A stretch of 64,000 nucleotides of DNA from Progne subis subis. Its lineage: Eukaryota; Chordata; Aves; Passeriformes; Hirundinidae. Shown in pieces: positions 1 to 13,187 of the stretch. Location: assembly GCA_022316685.1 (NCBI GenBank), contig JAKJHU010000067.1, forward strand, positions 2,449,001-2,513,000, given 5' to 3'. Under the pieces are notes generated by a model, which saw nothing but the letters and a program-made list of their open reading frames with translations, made no database searches and was not told where the DNA came from. Position numbers and translations under genes: made by a program. Every line of letters starts with the position of its first letter. The first letter of the stretch is position 1.

Positions 1-851
1 ATAGCAGAATATTTATGTGCATGACAAGCACTTTGCAGTACACAAAAGGGGTTACTGTGAATCATGCAGTGAGATCTTAGAAGATGAAAGCTTGTGGCTA
101 GCTGCAAATATATGTGTGGTACTGAGACACTATTCTTTATTTTGTAGGGTTTTTTTTTTTTTGTATTAGTACCTTGAAATCTGGATGTTTACTAGAAAAA
201 GAGGTATGTTTTTATTTTGCTGTAGATAGCTGTCACCTGTATTAATTAGTGTAACATATTTTCATAGTGATTTATCACATAATCTTACGTCACCTACCAT
301 TCCTGACCAGGACTACAAAAATTATGTCTCCAAATATGCATAAAATACCTTAAACAATGTGAAAACAATGGTAGCACTGGATTGATTTTTTTATTATTAT
401 TATTTTAAAACATTATAATTCTGAGACTACTGGAGGTAACTCTGTTTCTCCAACACATTCCAGCATTCTCTCAGTGTGAGCAGCAACATTCCCTGTGTTG
501 GCTCAGCATGCATGGAGAGGGAACCTCTTGATAAATAGTACAGTTACATTCCTTTGATTCTTTCATCAGAGGTGAGGAAGATGGGAATATGCAAAAGAGG
601 GTGTGGGAGCATACAAAAGAGGAAATGTTATGTGCAATCTTTTCTTTATAATTATAAGTCTTTTTATGTTTTTCTACATTTCCATGGGTACAAAATACTC
701 ATTCTTGATTTATGCTCCAAAAATGAGGCCACCTGGCATATTTTGGAACATCTACTAATTTATGAGCTTTCATCCCATTAGGGCCTATGGATTTATATAT
801 GTCCAGTTTGCTTAACCTGTTCCTCCTCCACCAAGTATACATCTTAGTAGA
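1..851. other. AT-rich non-coding DNA
   Basis: Unique-looking AT-rich sequence with a short T run near 150-162. The one 75-codon reading frame (554-781, plus) shows no recognisable protein motif. No other element is seen. Confidence 0.6.
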
Positions 852-1108
852 ACAGAATCTTGGAAATGTTTGTGTTGCAAGGGGTCTTTAAAGGCCATCT
901 CACCCTAATCACCTGCAACAGGCAAGTAAATCTTCAACTAGATCAAGTTGCACAGAGCTCCACCCAGCCTGACCTGAATGTTTCCAGGGATGGGGCCTGG
1001 AATGCCTTACTTATATCGCATCTGACTCCACCCTCTTTTAATTAAAAACCTTAACCCCTCGTCCTATTCCTCCAGGCTTCCCCTCGGCCTCTCTCTTGTG
1101 GGGGATCT
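852..1108 (-). mobile_element. CR1 LINE fragment, 3' end
   Basis: The plus strand reads as the reverse complement of a CR1 3' region. It begins with a degraded 'ggggtctttaaaggccatct' block, followed by 'tttccagggatggggcctgg' and then 'aaccttaacccctcgtcct'. These match, in order, the 'ggacctttaaaggtcatct', 'ttccagggatggggc' and 'cattaccccttgtcct' blocks of bird CR1 copies. The element therefore points leftwards, with its 3' terminus near 852. It is 5'-truncated, as is usual for CR1, and carries no intact reading frame. Family assignment is from remembered consensus, not an alignment. Confidence 0.85.
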
Positions 1109-1532
1109 TGTTAACAAAGACTAACACAGATAACTAAAAAATGGCAAATCTAAAACTTGCTGTTTCTAAATGAAGTAAGTACCACCATATTTTAATTTCA
1201 GCCCATTTCTATTTATGAAAAATTATTCAGAATGGTGGTCCTATCTAAGCTAGACATTCTTCCTGGTAGATGTTTATAGTCATTGAAGAGAAATGGCTAT
1301 TCTTAGTGAAGAATTCTCTTAAGCTCCGCAGCTGAAATCCAAGTTCATATATCAAGATAAGGAAAATTATGTTAGAGTAGGATTAGATATGCTTCCAGGT
1401 GATAAGGAAAACCTGTGTTACCTGTGTGGCAAGAGATCTGAAACTTTAATGTATAAGCTCTAGATTGCCCCATGCTGCACCTGAGCCTGCCTGTATGCAC
1501 ACCCAGGATGTTTAGTCATTTATTCCCTGTGT
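1109..1532. other. AT-rich non-coding DNA between CR1 and LTR
   Basis: No recognisable gene or repeat. It ends in the 6-bp target-site copy CTGTGT (1527-1532) that flanks the following LTR. Confidence 0.6.
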
Positions 1533-2065
1533 TGTTGCTGTGCGCTATTTGGTTTCATACTGTATCTCATTTTTATATTGGGTTTTATATTGGTTTGTTC
1601 TGTTCTTCCGTGTTCTCCTGGGAAATACAACATCCTGAAGTTTGTTCCTGCCCTTCCCCCAGCCCATGTAATCCAACCCTGTTCCACTCCCACCTTATCC
1701 CTGATTGGGTGTTGGTTTGTCCCCGCTTTTATCCCCTTCCCTGGATATAAGCCGAAGCCAGATATGGTTCTGTTTGGTTTGGTTTCTTGGTTGGGACAGT
1801 GGGATGGGGCTCGTGACCCAGGCCTAGGTCTGGGGCAGCACCACAGAAGAAAGACTGAAAAAAGCCCTGGTTTCACTCCCCAGATCAAGCGCAAGACCTC
1901 CTTCCTCTGCCGTCAATGGGGTCTCATTCTCTCTGCTAAGGGAAAGGTTCTTGGCCGCCTCCTGGCTTTTGGGACCCTGAAGAAACTCCTTCTGACTGCG
2001 GTTTGCCTCTGGAGCTAGCTGGGGCGACAACAGGGCTGGGAGCTCTGTGAGAGAGACAAGCCACA
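1533..2065 (+). mobile_element. Solo ERV LTR, family A copy 1
   Basis: This 533-bp LTR begins TGTTGCTGTG and ends AAGCCACA (TG...CA termini). It is bounded by a perfect 6-bp direct repeat, CTGTGT at 1527-1532 and 2066-2071, which is the duplication size typical of alpha/beta-type (ERVK-like) avian retroviruses. A TATA-like ATATAA lies at 1745-1750. The polyadenylation signal present in the sister copies (AATAAA after GACTG) is changed to AAAAAA at about 1858-1863, so this copy has probably lost its signal. It shares long blocks with the LTRs at 26301 and 38682. No internal viral genes adjoin it. Reading frames on both strands here are chance frames of the LTR. Confidence 0.9.
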
Positions 2066-5000
2066 CTGTGTGGTCACATTTCCTATCCAGTCATCTGCAC
2101 AGATGAGGTAATGGATCAGTTTGAAATAGTGGAAGGTCTGAGACATGGTTGATTAAATTCCCAACCATTTTCACAAGTAGGTATTTTGACTAATTGTTAC
2201 AGGAACTTTCCAGAGAATTTGAGAATTTCAGAGTATTTAGGATATTTCCCTGAGCAGTTCTGGATGTACATAGGCTAATCTATATGCTTACATGTGTTAA
2301 GTAGCATTCTGAAAGATTAATCTGACCATTGAAGAGACTCCCCAGACTTGCAAAATTGATCTCCATAAGAGATTAGCTCTTTTCAGAAACAAGAAGCGCC
2401 TTCAGCAAAAGTAGATGTCCCCAAAGATGTAGGTATGATTGTATCAGACAGTCTTGTAGGTAGGTAAGATATTTTTCTACAATTCTAAATAATATAAAGC
2501 AATAGGTCATGCAAGTGCTGGACTGCACTGACCAACCAGGTACCACAATTCAGCAAAATAATGGGTTTGAGAGTGTCAGTGAGCCAGCTGACAATGCCAT
2601 TATAAAGACCCTTGCCTTGTTCAGACAGTGACCAACCATCTAGTTTGAAAGATTTGATTCATTGCACAAACACTGAAGAAACTGACAAGAATGCAAGATT
2701 TAAGCATTGGTCAGATGAATCTCAGTGCCATAGTAGATAGTACAGTCAGAGAGACTTTCAGGATCACTACCTGAGTTCAGGATTTATGGAAGCAGCAAAA
2801 CATCCATTCCACTGCCCAAAACACAGGAAACTAAATAGCCAGAAATTCTCTGAAGGGTGTCTTCTCAAATACATAGCTATCAGTCTTGGGTAGGATTGTC
2901 TGAGGTGCACTGATCTGGCAAGTATAACTATTGCTACATAAATGCAATACTGCAATACTACATTTGCTTGAGGATTGCTAAGTAGCATGTTAATTGGAGA
3001 TGAACTCTGAGTATCTGAGATCAGCTGCCATATGATGTTCTTTGAGCCCAATGTGTTCATTAGAAAATCACTTGTAGAATACAAGCACTGAAAGCAATTT
3101 ATTCTGAGCACTATATCATAAGGACTTTTACCTCAATGACTCTAAATCTTTCCTGCAGCTAAACTAAGTGATGAAAATTTTAGAAGAATGAGTAAATATG
3201 CAAAGTTCAGAGCAATCAGAATGGTTGATCTTTAAACAGAAAGGTATTCTCAATCATAGCAAAAGCAGATCTAATGCCCTATATAATTCTGTTAATTATC
3301 ATTAACAGTTAGAAAGGCACTTGCAATACATCAAGAGTAGAGCAGCTCAATAAAGAAAAACTGCTTCTAAAAATTTTTGGCTTATATATCTCAGTTGCCA
3401 GTGGAGACGTACCTTCCACATTAAGATTTGACCCACAAACGTGTATCTTATTCTAAAGAAACTGCAAGGAGAAATACTGCAGATAATGAATTCTGTTTGT
3501 TATTTTTATGTACTATGAGCTGCACATGTCTTCAGGGGTTATGAGGCATTGCAACTGGCATAGGGATTTTCTTGAAATTTTCATCAATAGCTTGCTTCTC
3601 CCAGCAACAGATGGTTTCATATCGAGACTATAGCAGAGAAAGTCAGCAGGATGAAACAGCAAAGAAAAGCTTACTCACCAGAAACAGTAAAAGAATCTTG
3701 ATCTTAAAACCATACATTAGAGTAAAACCTAGTAAGATGAAAATTTTTATGATTATTTTTTAAAGTAAATGAAAAGGCCTCAGACATTAAGTCAGCATCA
3801 TACTGACACAACAATTTATATCTAAGTTTAGAAACACCACTAATAATATGTTTAACAGTGCAAGAAAGGATGTAAACCCTTGTTTTGCAGGTAAGTTCTT
3901 TTGCTTAGATAAGCTAGATAAGCTATTATACATATAAGGAGCCTTTTGCATCTTCCCTTCCATTTTCTCTAATTTCTGAGGAAAGCAAGGTATGTATGGA
4001 AAGAAGCAAAGAGAATTATATATGTGGTTTTACCTCAGTATATCCCAGTACAGTTATAACATGGACAAAGTGCACAAACAGTTGCAGGTATTGAGAAAAG
4101 CTGAGCTTACTGCAGCAATGACATATGCAAGACAAAAAATTAGCACTGGTTAAATATGACCTTAGTTAAGTGTTTTGCATTGTTATTAAATTAAGAAAAC
4201 AGTGTCACAGAACAGAATCAAATAAAATATAGATTGCTAAGCAGGGAACTAATTAAAGGCATTCTCAGAACAGGGCTGCCTGGAGCTAAGCAACAGAGAA
4301 AAGTTGGCAAAATGTCTGGGACAATATTAAAACTGCTTTCAGAATCCTCAAAGAGCAGTGTAAAATGGTGTGTGTTGATCAAATTTTCTCATAAAGGTTA
4401 TAAATTAACTTGCAGGAAAATGAACAGAAAAGAGGAAGTCTTCTTTGAAAACATGAGAGCTAGCTGCTATAGCTCAGAGCTATACTACACATCATGTTTG
4501 AGGATGTTACATGCCCTTGCTTCTACATTTGCTCTACTCTGGTGTAAAGAATCTTTTTTTTTCATTTTTTTTAATGGTCAATTTATTGTAATGATTGCTA
4601 GTCAGCAAGAACTGGTAAATCCTCAACCTTGGATCCTCCTTTCCATGGTTTTTAAATGTAGTGATAAGATTATTTCCCAGCAGACAAAAAAGGTCTTCCT
4701 ACCATGTGAAAAGGGCTGCCCTTTACTCCTCCAAATTTCAGACATCAGTATGTTTTAAAGTCATGATTCATTCCTGTGTTTTGCTTTTTTTCCCTCTTAG
4801 CCTGATTCTGTAACCTCTCTTTGCATATGAACATCAGACTCTGGGATCTTTGTAGGTAGCTTGCTCTCAGTTAATTTTTCTTGTAAAGAGACGGATAGCA
4901 GCTGAATGGCTTTCACTGCTGCTGGACTTGGTTAATTGCATTGACGGTCTTACATGAAAGACAACTTTCAGAAGATTTGATACTTGAAGCCTTGTGGATT

Positions 5001-7596
5001 TAGGTCGCTCTCTTGCATTGATCCCTGCTGAAGTTACAGGCTTAACTAACTCTGGGAATCTGAGCCTAAGCACTCCAAACTTTTGGAGCTTAATATGTAC
5101 ACCTCCCCTGGGCATTTTATGTTGCCTGGTTTAAGCACTGACTATTGTAAGGTTTCTTCATGCAGTTTAAAGTTCCTGTTTTACCACTTAGGAGCCTAAG
5201 ATTTTACTTGGAAAACAAACAGCTGGCAAAATAAATAAAGGTTTATCTCTGCAACATACTGTAAGTAGTTTCCTTAAATATTGTGTAAGAGCACTAGACC
5301 GTAGTCCTGTGTGGGGAAGAGAAGGAATTCATAAACATAGACCCTTTGTGCAAGTAACTACTGAAGAACTACTGATGATAAGGAATTCAATGGAAATGCC
5401 TAACAATAAAATCATCTAGTGTAGAATTGATGATTTTAATCGTGCAGGTATCTGTTCAGAAATCTGAAATCAAATCATTAATTTTGAAACTCTTTTGTAT
5501 CTATTTTAAAAGGTAAAAAACATGAAACTCATAACAAAAGAAAAAAGATACCAAAGGAAAAATAACCAGGGAACTTTTTTTCCCCCTAAAAAAACCAACC
5601 AAACAAATAAACAAAAAAACCCCCGAGAAGTTTAAATTGGAAATTTATCCTAAAATTGCTAATAATATATTATGTATCTCTATACCAATGTTCTTTGAAT
5701 TATGAAAATATTTAGTTGAATCCTCAAGGTTCTACTATACTATTTTTCTATTTTTGTCATTCAGTATCTCAAAGTTAGATTAAATGTGAAATAATAAAAT
5801 AAATGAGAAAGATTACTTCTAGCTTGCATGGTGTTGTATAACTGAACTTGCTACATACCTTCTTCCTAATTTTACTCTTCCTAGTCAAACTGTTCTTTTG
5901 TCTTTCAGCTACTGTTACTGTCTTTCACCCATTTCATTTTAGAGACTTCTATGAACTAAATTTTCTCTGTATCTGCAAAATTCCCAGAGTAAATTAGCTG
6001 TGCATCTTAGGCATATCTCTCCATTACACGCACCTGTACTGGATCAATTAGCTTGCCTAATTTTTAGCAACAATAAATGGCCCATAAGTGTTCTCCATTA
6101 ATTAAAATGCTATCAGCCTTTTCCGAGTGCACTTCTAATGTATTCTGTCTACTGCAGATTTGAGGGCAGCTACTTTTGGATGGATCTCATGGTGCTAATT
6201 TGCGTTTTGAACTCATCATCCCTCCCTGGAAACTAATGTTGGATTTTTTTTTTTTTTTCCTTGTGAAGAACAACTTTTGTTTTACTACTTAGCGTGAGTA
6301 CCAATTTGTATTTTAATGAAAGGGTTTTGTTGCAGCTGCTCTTTAATTTTGGCTGTAAAGCCAGATTGGACCTCTCTTTAATGTCTTTATTTGACGTCAG
6401 TCTATCCGGAAAATAATTTCCTTGCATGGATGTAATGCATAGGCTACTGTAGAATAGTAATTCTTCTATGTATTAGAAAACCATGTTTAAATCATACTTA
6501 TGTGCTCATGACCTTTCTAAGGTAGTGATTTAAGAGAGTTTTGCAGATTAACTGCTTTATTCTGCACTCCCTGAAAATGCTCTGCTTAAAAAGCAGCCTG
6601 ACCACTCTCAATGATTCTGTTTAATGATGCAATTCAACTTTTTTGCAAGTACCATTTTTAAAAAGCCTTACTGCTAAGTATGGCTTTATAAATTATTTAT
6701 AGAGAATTGCTGGGACAATAACTTTCTTGGTGAGTTGCTGGTGCCAGTAACACTGAATTATCCACAGAAATTAAGTCAACAAAGCTTATTCCTTTCTTTT
6801 TCTCCTCCAACATCAAACCTAAGTATAAATTCATTCCAGAAGCCATTTTAGATTTCATGCAGAAATATTTTTCATTGCTTCACTGAATATTTCAAACAGG
6901 CAGAAAAATCTTTCATTACAAGCTTGCTTCCAATCCTAATTAGCAATTTTAAGCCAGTCAGTTGAGCAATGTGTACAGGTATTTGATAGGTATTTTTATA
7001 ATACACAATCAGCCTAGAGCTAGGAAAAACTGAGTAGAATTATGAAAATAATCACATAATGACTACATTAACAAAGTTAACCTACACCTAAATAAGTATT
7101 AACCAAAACAATAAATTGGTAACAGAAACCTCCTTATTCTATTTTAAATTATATATTTCAGTTTTCCTTTTATTGACTTGTTTTATGATCTTTCCCAGAT
7201 CTTCAGTCCAATATGTTATTGACATCAAGGAGAAATTCAGTGGGAGCCTCTTCCATACAGTTTTCCTGAAATCCCTCCATATCTGTTGCCATGACAGCAC
7301 ATCCATTCTTTTTGGAGAGGATGTTTCCTCTATTCCCAGAAAAATAATTTCACAGCTTTATTGTTGCAAATATTGGAGCAGGAAGAAGAAAAGGAAACCC
7401 AGAAAACAACCTGCAAAACCATGTATTCTAAGTGGACTTTCTGATCAAAGGAAGGAACCTATTGGATTTGAAGCTAGAAGTCACTTTCTCTAATAGTTTT
7501 AAGTTTCTGCACATCTAAACATTTGTATGGGATGTTCTAATTACATGCACAAAAACCCCCAAAAGTTGGCACTCCTGATTTTTTTTTGGTTTTGGG

Positions 7597-7644
7597 AAAA
7601 AAAAAAAAAAAAAAAAAAGAGAGAGAAAGAAAAAGAAAAAAAAG
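7597..7644. repeat. Poly(A) then GA-rich simple repeat
   Basis: An uninterrupted A22 (7597-7618) runs into an A/G-only tract. It may be an old retroposon tail, but I see no element next to it. Confidence 0.9.
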
Positions 7645-8012
7645 GTAGCATTTATGCGAGGTTTTTTATGGACCATATTTTTTTGTAATTGTAGTCTGAG
7701 AATGCTACTTGAGTCAAGTGTGTTAAACTACTAAGCAAAGTCTATCTGGACCTAATTGGTAGCCACCTAATTTCTGTTAAATTCTGCAGGGTACAGAAAT
7801 TACATGAAAGAGCATTTATTTGCCTCATCAAACGGTAGCTAATATAAACAAATAGAATTCTATTTCTCTTCATATGTAATTACACAATAAAGATAACTGG
7901 GGTAAAAAAAAAAAAGCCACACAAAATGTCTTCATTATTCTAGCACAAAAACAGTCAGGTCTGTACATCAGGGAGCACAGAATACTTTTCAAGAATAGGA
8001 GGGTAAGTCCTA

Positions 8013-8014
<2 letters not shown>

Positions 8015-8066
<52 letters not shown>
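8015..8066. repeat. T52 homopolymer
   Basis: Fifty-two consecutive T residues. It has no recognisable element attached, and its length is likely to vary between individuals or assemblies. It produces a false poly-lysine frame on the minus strand. Confidence 0.95.
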
Positions 8067-9907
8067 CCTTTTCTTTAATTCTGAACCATTTTAGTGTAAC
8101 TAGACTTTTATCTGAAAATAGAAATAACCTGACATAAACTGAATGAGATTTGGAAATCTGTACTGGTAAGTAACACAAACATAGTGTTATATGGAGTAAT
8201 TTTTAAAGATGGTCTAATATTCCTTTCAAGCATATGAATTGCAGACTTGCTCTAAGTTTTGCATCATACACTGACAAAGATTTGTATTCTTCCTTCACTG
8301 CCCTTTTTACTTAATTTTTATTGATGAATTGGAAGTAAAGGATAAATGTATCATGCCTTTTTCCTTTTAGTTAAATCTCTAAAATCAGCAGTTTCCATGT
8401 AGGTGATTAAGTCTTGTGGGAAGAAAACTAGTAATACAATATGATAAAGTTTCTGGAATATATGGAAGGTAAAATACTATTCTTGAAATAGTAAACAAAA
8501 AAGCATTATAATTTTCCTCATAAAAAAAAGGGAAAAGATAAGCAGTGGAAAATTTTCAGCCTCTAAAGAAGAGTCTGCTGAATTATAAAAATTGGTATCA
8601 TCATTTATTATCATAAATTATTGTGACAAAATCTATCTTTCTGTCTCAAAATCTGCTCTGGTTTCTGTTCTGACTATATGTGTGAACCAGAGTAAAATAT
8701 GCATCCTGATGAGGACTATTTTTGTCTTAAATAATTGTTGCGGAATCCTTTCCTTAATACATTTCCTAAAAGTAAATTTGTGAAATATATTTCCGATTTA
8801 CAGAATAAATACTATCTACATATGGCCAGGAGTACATATTTCACACAGTCAACATTTAGAAAGGAAACATAGTCAAAATAATCCATTCAGCAAATGCTCA
8901 GCAGACTGGGATTTTATGTTGTCTGTAACTACACAAAAAACTTGAGTATTCTGACATCTTAAGTGGACTTGAACATCAAAATTTGCACACAAAATTTATC
9001 TGAATAAATCAAGACAAGAAAATGGAACTCCTCTGAATCTTGTTTTAATGGTATTCTTCAACCTCTTTTATCACTTGGAAACTACTCAGTACTAGGAGAA
9101 AACGTTTAATTAAACTATTTAGAACAATTTACATTATATTCTATTCTAGTTTTGATCTATTTTAACTGAACTCAAGGAGAAGCTAGATTATAATAGCAGA
9201 TCAAAAGGTAAGGAGCTATTTTATAAATACTGGAATAGAGTTTTATATATAATGTAGCCATCATATTTGTCTCCAAAGGGCCTTTTTACATTTCTCTCAA
9301 TTGAATTTTTTAGCTTGTTTAGACTACAAAATATTCACCAATGACTGAATAATAGAAAAGAAAATTAGGAAATCCTACTAGATTTTAGTAATCCAGACTG
9401 CTATTGTATTTTTTAAATAAACCCCCAAAGGTTTTACCCAATTTTGTTTTCAGCACTTCAAGAGATGCAGTTCTGTTACCTTTTTTAGAGTGTAATTGTT
9501 CTATATTTCCTTAGTATTTATTGTGACAAAATGTGAAAGCGTTAAACGTAATGATTGTGTTTGCTTATTCATTTGTGCCCTTTTCCTCCACAGCCCGAAT
9601 AAGGTCATTATATTCAGTTTATCTCTGTTTTATTATACTGACTGCTTTGACAGGAGGAGATGTTTTGGTAGGCTTCTATAGATGGCAAAAAAATGACCTT
9701 TTAATTTAAAAATATCTAAGAGTGTTTTCACCACTAAAAACGCTATTTACCATCTTGGCTTCTTGCTTTCTGCTTTGAAACAAGGTCCTCCAACAATTGC
9801 ACACAGCAGATTTATGATGTATCAGCCATTTCAAAGTCATGTACAATCCTACTCACATCACAAGGCATCTCTGCATATATACTGTCTCCAGAGCACAGTG
9901 CACGTGG

Positions 9908-10371
9908 TGGTAGTTTAACACCAACTGGGAATTAAACTCCAAATAAGCCACAGAACTCCCCCCCCGCCCCCAGTTCCCTGTGCAAGAGTGGAACAAAGAG
10001 TGGAGATTATGGGTTGAGATAACAATATACTGAAATCAAACAGCAATGGAATGAGAAATGCACAGGAACAGCAGCAATATCAAAAACAAAAGTACACAAA
10101 AACAGAACGTGCTTTGCTGACAATAAAGGTGTTCACCACCTCAACTTAGTTTCGCATGGCTCCTGGGACAAAGACAAGGTGGCAGCTGCACCATGTGACT
10201 TCCTAGGCAAAGACAATCTAGTGGTTGCCCCCCACAGTTGACTTTTCCAAGCCCAAGACAACAAAACACATCTCTGTATCATGCAGAAATGGCTCATTTT
10301 ACCTACATGATCAGGTTGTCCTTAACGTTGCCCATATTGCTTGCTAATTAAAAAAAACTTAAAACCAGACA
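9908..10371 (-). mobile_element. Old solo ERV LTR, common avian type
   Basis: The plus strand carries degraded blocks of a widespread bird LTR in reverse orientation, in the expected order. These are a start like 'tggtagtttaacaccaactg', a C-rich patch (9958-9971), 'gggttgagataa' (10012-10023), 'gttcaccacctc' (10130-10141), 'aaaacacatctctgtat' (10264-10280) and an 'aaaaccagaca' end (10361-10371). Transcription would run leftwards. No clear target-site duplication remains and divergence is high, so this is an old insertion. The match is from memory and the family name is not asserted. Confidence 0.7.
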
Positions 10372-11949
10372 ATCAGAAAATCCAAACATAGCATGACAAC
10401 AGAGATTTAGAACGTAATACTTTAGTAAGAAGACAGAAAAAAATCACATTTAATTTCTCTTATTTTTATCTATTTAAAAGCTGCTCCTTGTTTTTGTGAA
10501 AAATACATCTTTTAAACATTCTACAAGTTGTTGTTGTATACACTTTAATTCTTACCATAAGTGAAAACAACCTTTTCTGTCATAAGAAGGATTTTACTGA
10601 AATATTTTAGACTTCTCCACATATGTATTTGCATCTTTAAGGAATTTGGCAAAGCAGCTCAACAAACTCTGTAAAGGTCATAGGTGCTGGTATTCCTTTA
10701 TATTTGATTTACAACCAAGAGCTGGAATGGGGAAAATATAAATCACCAAAAATATAAGTTGCAATCTTGTGGATTTGATCAGTTTCTGTGAACTAGTATA
10801 GCATTTTCTCTTCCAGGATAATTAATGTTGTACCTGAGGTGTTGCTTAGTAGTAAATGTTGCATTTGAGATAACCCAACAGGTTCAGGAGCCTATTGGGA
10901 GAGCAAAAAAATCCTCCTGTTTTTCCTGACTTTCTGGTATTGCAGAATGGGAGACTAAGAGATACAGAAACTCTTCCTTCTCATCATGTCAGTAGGGTGT
11001 GTAATATGACCAAGTCCTATTCAAGATTTTTCATTTATCTTCTGAGGACATATTGGCATCAGCCATTGACATTTGAGGAGTTTCTTTCAGCAAACATAAA
11101 TAGATGAAAAACTTGTTCTAACATGTTAGAGCTCAGAACTGCCTTAGGAAAAAAATATGTCTAGCTAAATAAGTTATAAGGTTCACATACTTGTAGACAC
11201 AAGAAGTTAAGATTGGTCTTGATCATGAGAAAATGAAAAAAAAAAAAAAAAAGGAAAACATCCTGAAATAACAAATATATTATTCATATATTCATAGCTG
11301 GAGACTGAATGTTATTCTACACAGCAGTTCTGACTTCTTTTTTTTTTTTTTTTTTCCCTGTAGTTTGATTTTCAATAGAAACTTAAAGACAAAATTTGAT
11401 GAAACAACTTCTCATGTAAAATCATAAAATATATCTGTTTGCTTTGACCTGCTTTATAATCTAGAATTTGGATTTGTGGTGATGGAAAATGTGAAATGAA
11501 TGAGCAACACAGTTTTGAGCAAGATTTAATGTAATCTTCATTTTTCTTGGACAGACAGATATTGTAACAACACAAGCCATTATGATTTGTGGTAGCAAAA
11601 CTAGAGGCTTATTGTGATATTAAAGAAAAAATGGCCATTATCTCTCAGGAAAAGAGATAGAAACCCTTTAATGATTGAGCTGACAATCTTCACAGTTATT
11701 AGGGACACTGATAGGAGCATTTTCACTACAGTGTACAGAAACCAGCTGTCATATATTATTATTACCTAATGTCAATTTCCCATTCACCATGCTGAAAATA
11801 CAGCTTTGTAGAGACTAAATTCACTTCACACAAATATAGGATTCTATTCTTATGCAGTGTTTCATAGAAAGAGTTAAACCTCTGTTTATAGTCTCTGACT
11901 GCCTTCTTTTCAGAAGTTGTAAGCATAAAAAATCTATAAGATTTGGCAG
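10372..11949. other. AT-rich non-coding DNA
   Basis: Contains an A run at about 11236-11252 and a T run at 11338-11355. Short frames at 10895-11107 (plus) and 11372-11575 (minus) lack recognisable motifs. No element is identified. Confidence 0.6.
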
Positions 11950-12766
11950 ACCACAGTCACATTGACCTACAAGTACTCAGGGATGTATCTGGGAGAGCAC
12001 TGGAATTTCTGCTCTGGAAGCAGAACTCTGCCAGGACATGAACCAGATCTATGGGAAGTGCTGTGCAAGGAGAGAGGATGGCATGGTACTCTCTGGACAG
12101 ACCTGGGTGTGAGACAGTGCTAGGTTATGCAATAAAAGCCCACAAAATCATCTTCACACCCATAGTAGGGTTCAGAATAAACAATGACAGGAATGAGAGC
12201 CCAAATAATGCCTTCACCTGACTCCACACAGGTATTTTATCATGGGAAGGCCATCAAAGACCCATCTCCACAAACTCAGAGGAGCTCAGCAATGCAAAAT
12301 TGCAGGCAGGTTCTCATATTAAAGATTCAAAAAGGATGAAAAAACACCTAGTCCAGACCCCTCCCAGAGCTATCCCATAAGAGCCACCAGCCCTGTTGTC
12401 CAGGTCTGAAATACATCAAGGTAAATTATCAGGAGCAACCCTCTGGATCACTTGTCAGACAAAGTATGGGATGTCTCAGGGTGTGGGACACTTTACAGAA
12501 TGCAGGGGAAATTCATGGTTGCAGAGAACTTGCTATGGGTTATTTAGGAGAAGAACCAAAAGCAGCAAGGACGGGTTTAGGTGATTTGGGGAAGAGCAAG
12601 TGAGGGAAAATAAAGAGCTATAGGGGGAAAAAGGCCAGTTGAATTCAAATACTTTTCTTGTCTGACTGCTGAGACCTTGGAAGCAAGAAACTGGGTAGAC
12701 TGGAAACCAAGGGATATTCACTGGGCAGACTGAGCATCTGAACTCAGTGAGCAAAGGGATCCAACT
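11950..12766. repeat. Unclassified repeat-like block of higher GC
   Basis: Base composition rises sharply against both neighbours. The text has the purine-rich, GC-moderate look of degraded retroviral or LTR DNA, including an 'aataaaagccc' polyadenylation-like string near 12131. I cannot place its ends or family. It abuts a microsatellite and an LTR on its right side, so it may be an older element into which these expanded or inserted. Confidence 0.35.
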
Positions 12767-12842
12767 TGTATGTGTATATGTATATATATGTATGTCTATA
12801 TATATGTATGTGTGTGTATATATATGTATATATATGCACACA
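12767..12842. repeat. TATG/TATA microsatellite
   Basis: An imperfect run of tatg, tata and tgtg units about 75 bp long, ending in CACACA exactly at the left edge of the LTR that follows. Confidence 0.9.
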
Positions 12843-13187
12843 TGAAAATATACTTCCCTCTAGCCACGCCCCCAGCTCTCGCTAGCTCAGTTATTCAGGG
12901 GTTTTAGGGAAATATATTTCAGAGAGACAGAATAGAGATTTCAAAAGGGTGGCTCTCACGCCCAGCTTCCATCCAAGCTTTATTCTCGATGTGATGTTCC
13001 AGGAGGCCAAGAAGAGAGAGAGAACCAGGAAGAGACAGGAGTTTATCTAGTTTTGGGCCAAGGAAAGATATTGGCCCTGAGCCAATAGGGTCAGGGGCAT
13101 GTATGATAGGGAATAAGGGTTAAACTATATAGCACAGGCTTCAGGGGGACTCTGAGGGGAAAAAACATTCCTCAGAGAAACACAACA
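12843..13187 (-). mobile_element. Short solo ERV LTR (345 bp) in a microsatellite
   Basis: Read on the minus strand, this starts TGTTGTGTTTC and ends ATATTTTCA. It contains a U3-like segment with ACTAGATAAAC, then GAATAAAGCTTGG (polyadenylation signal, plus-strand tttatt at 12979-12984), then a U5-like tail. The flanks CACACA (12837-12842) and CATACA (13188-13193) differ by one base and look like a 6-bp target-site duplication in simple-repeat DNA. No internal viral sequence follows. The boundaries rest on TG...CA ends plus this imperfect duplication. Confidence 0.65.

Larger units (their letters stand above)
2066..9907. other. Long AT-rich non-coding stretch
   Basis: About 7.8 kb without a supported gene or a recognised transposon. 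It holds homopolymer and simple tracts: an A/C-rich patch at about 5581-5625, T18 near 6243-6258, A22 then GA-rich at 7597-7644, and T52 at 8015-8066. A 9-bp tandem duplication (agataagct twice) lies near 3905-3925. The 174-codon frame at 4234-4758 has no recognisable domain and sits in low-GC DNA. I treat it as chance. Confidence 0.6.

Noticed and set aside
1520..2066. Overlapping frames of 80-146 codons on both strands
   Set aside because: They lie almost wholly within the family A LTR, whose GC-rich sequence is poor in stops. The translations resemble no viral or cellular protein.
4234..4758. 174-codon plus-strand frame, the longest in the window
   Set aside because: No recognisable domain, AT-driven composition and no splice or promoter context. 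A frame this long can occur by chance across 64 kb.
7870..8178. Minus-strand frame with a poly-lysine stretch
   Set aside because: The lysines are the T52 homopolymer read in reverse.
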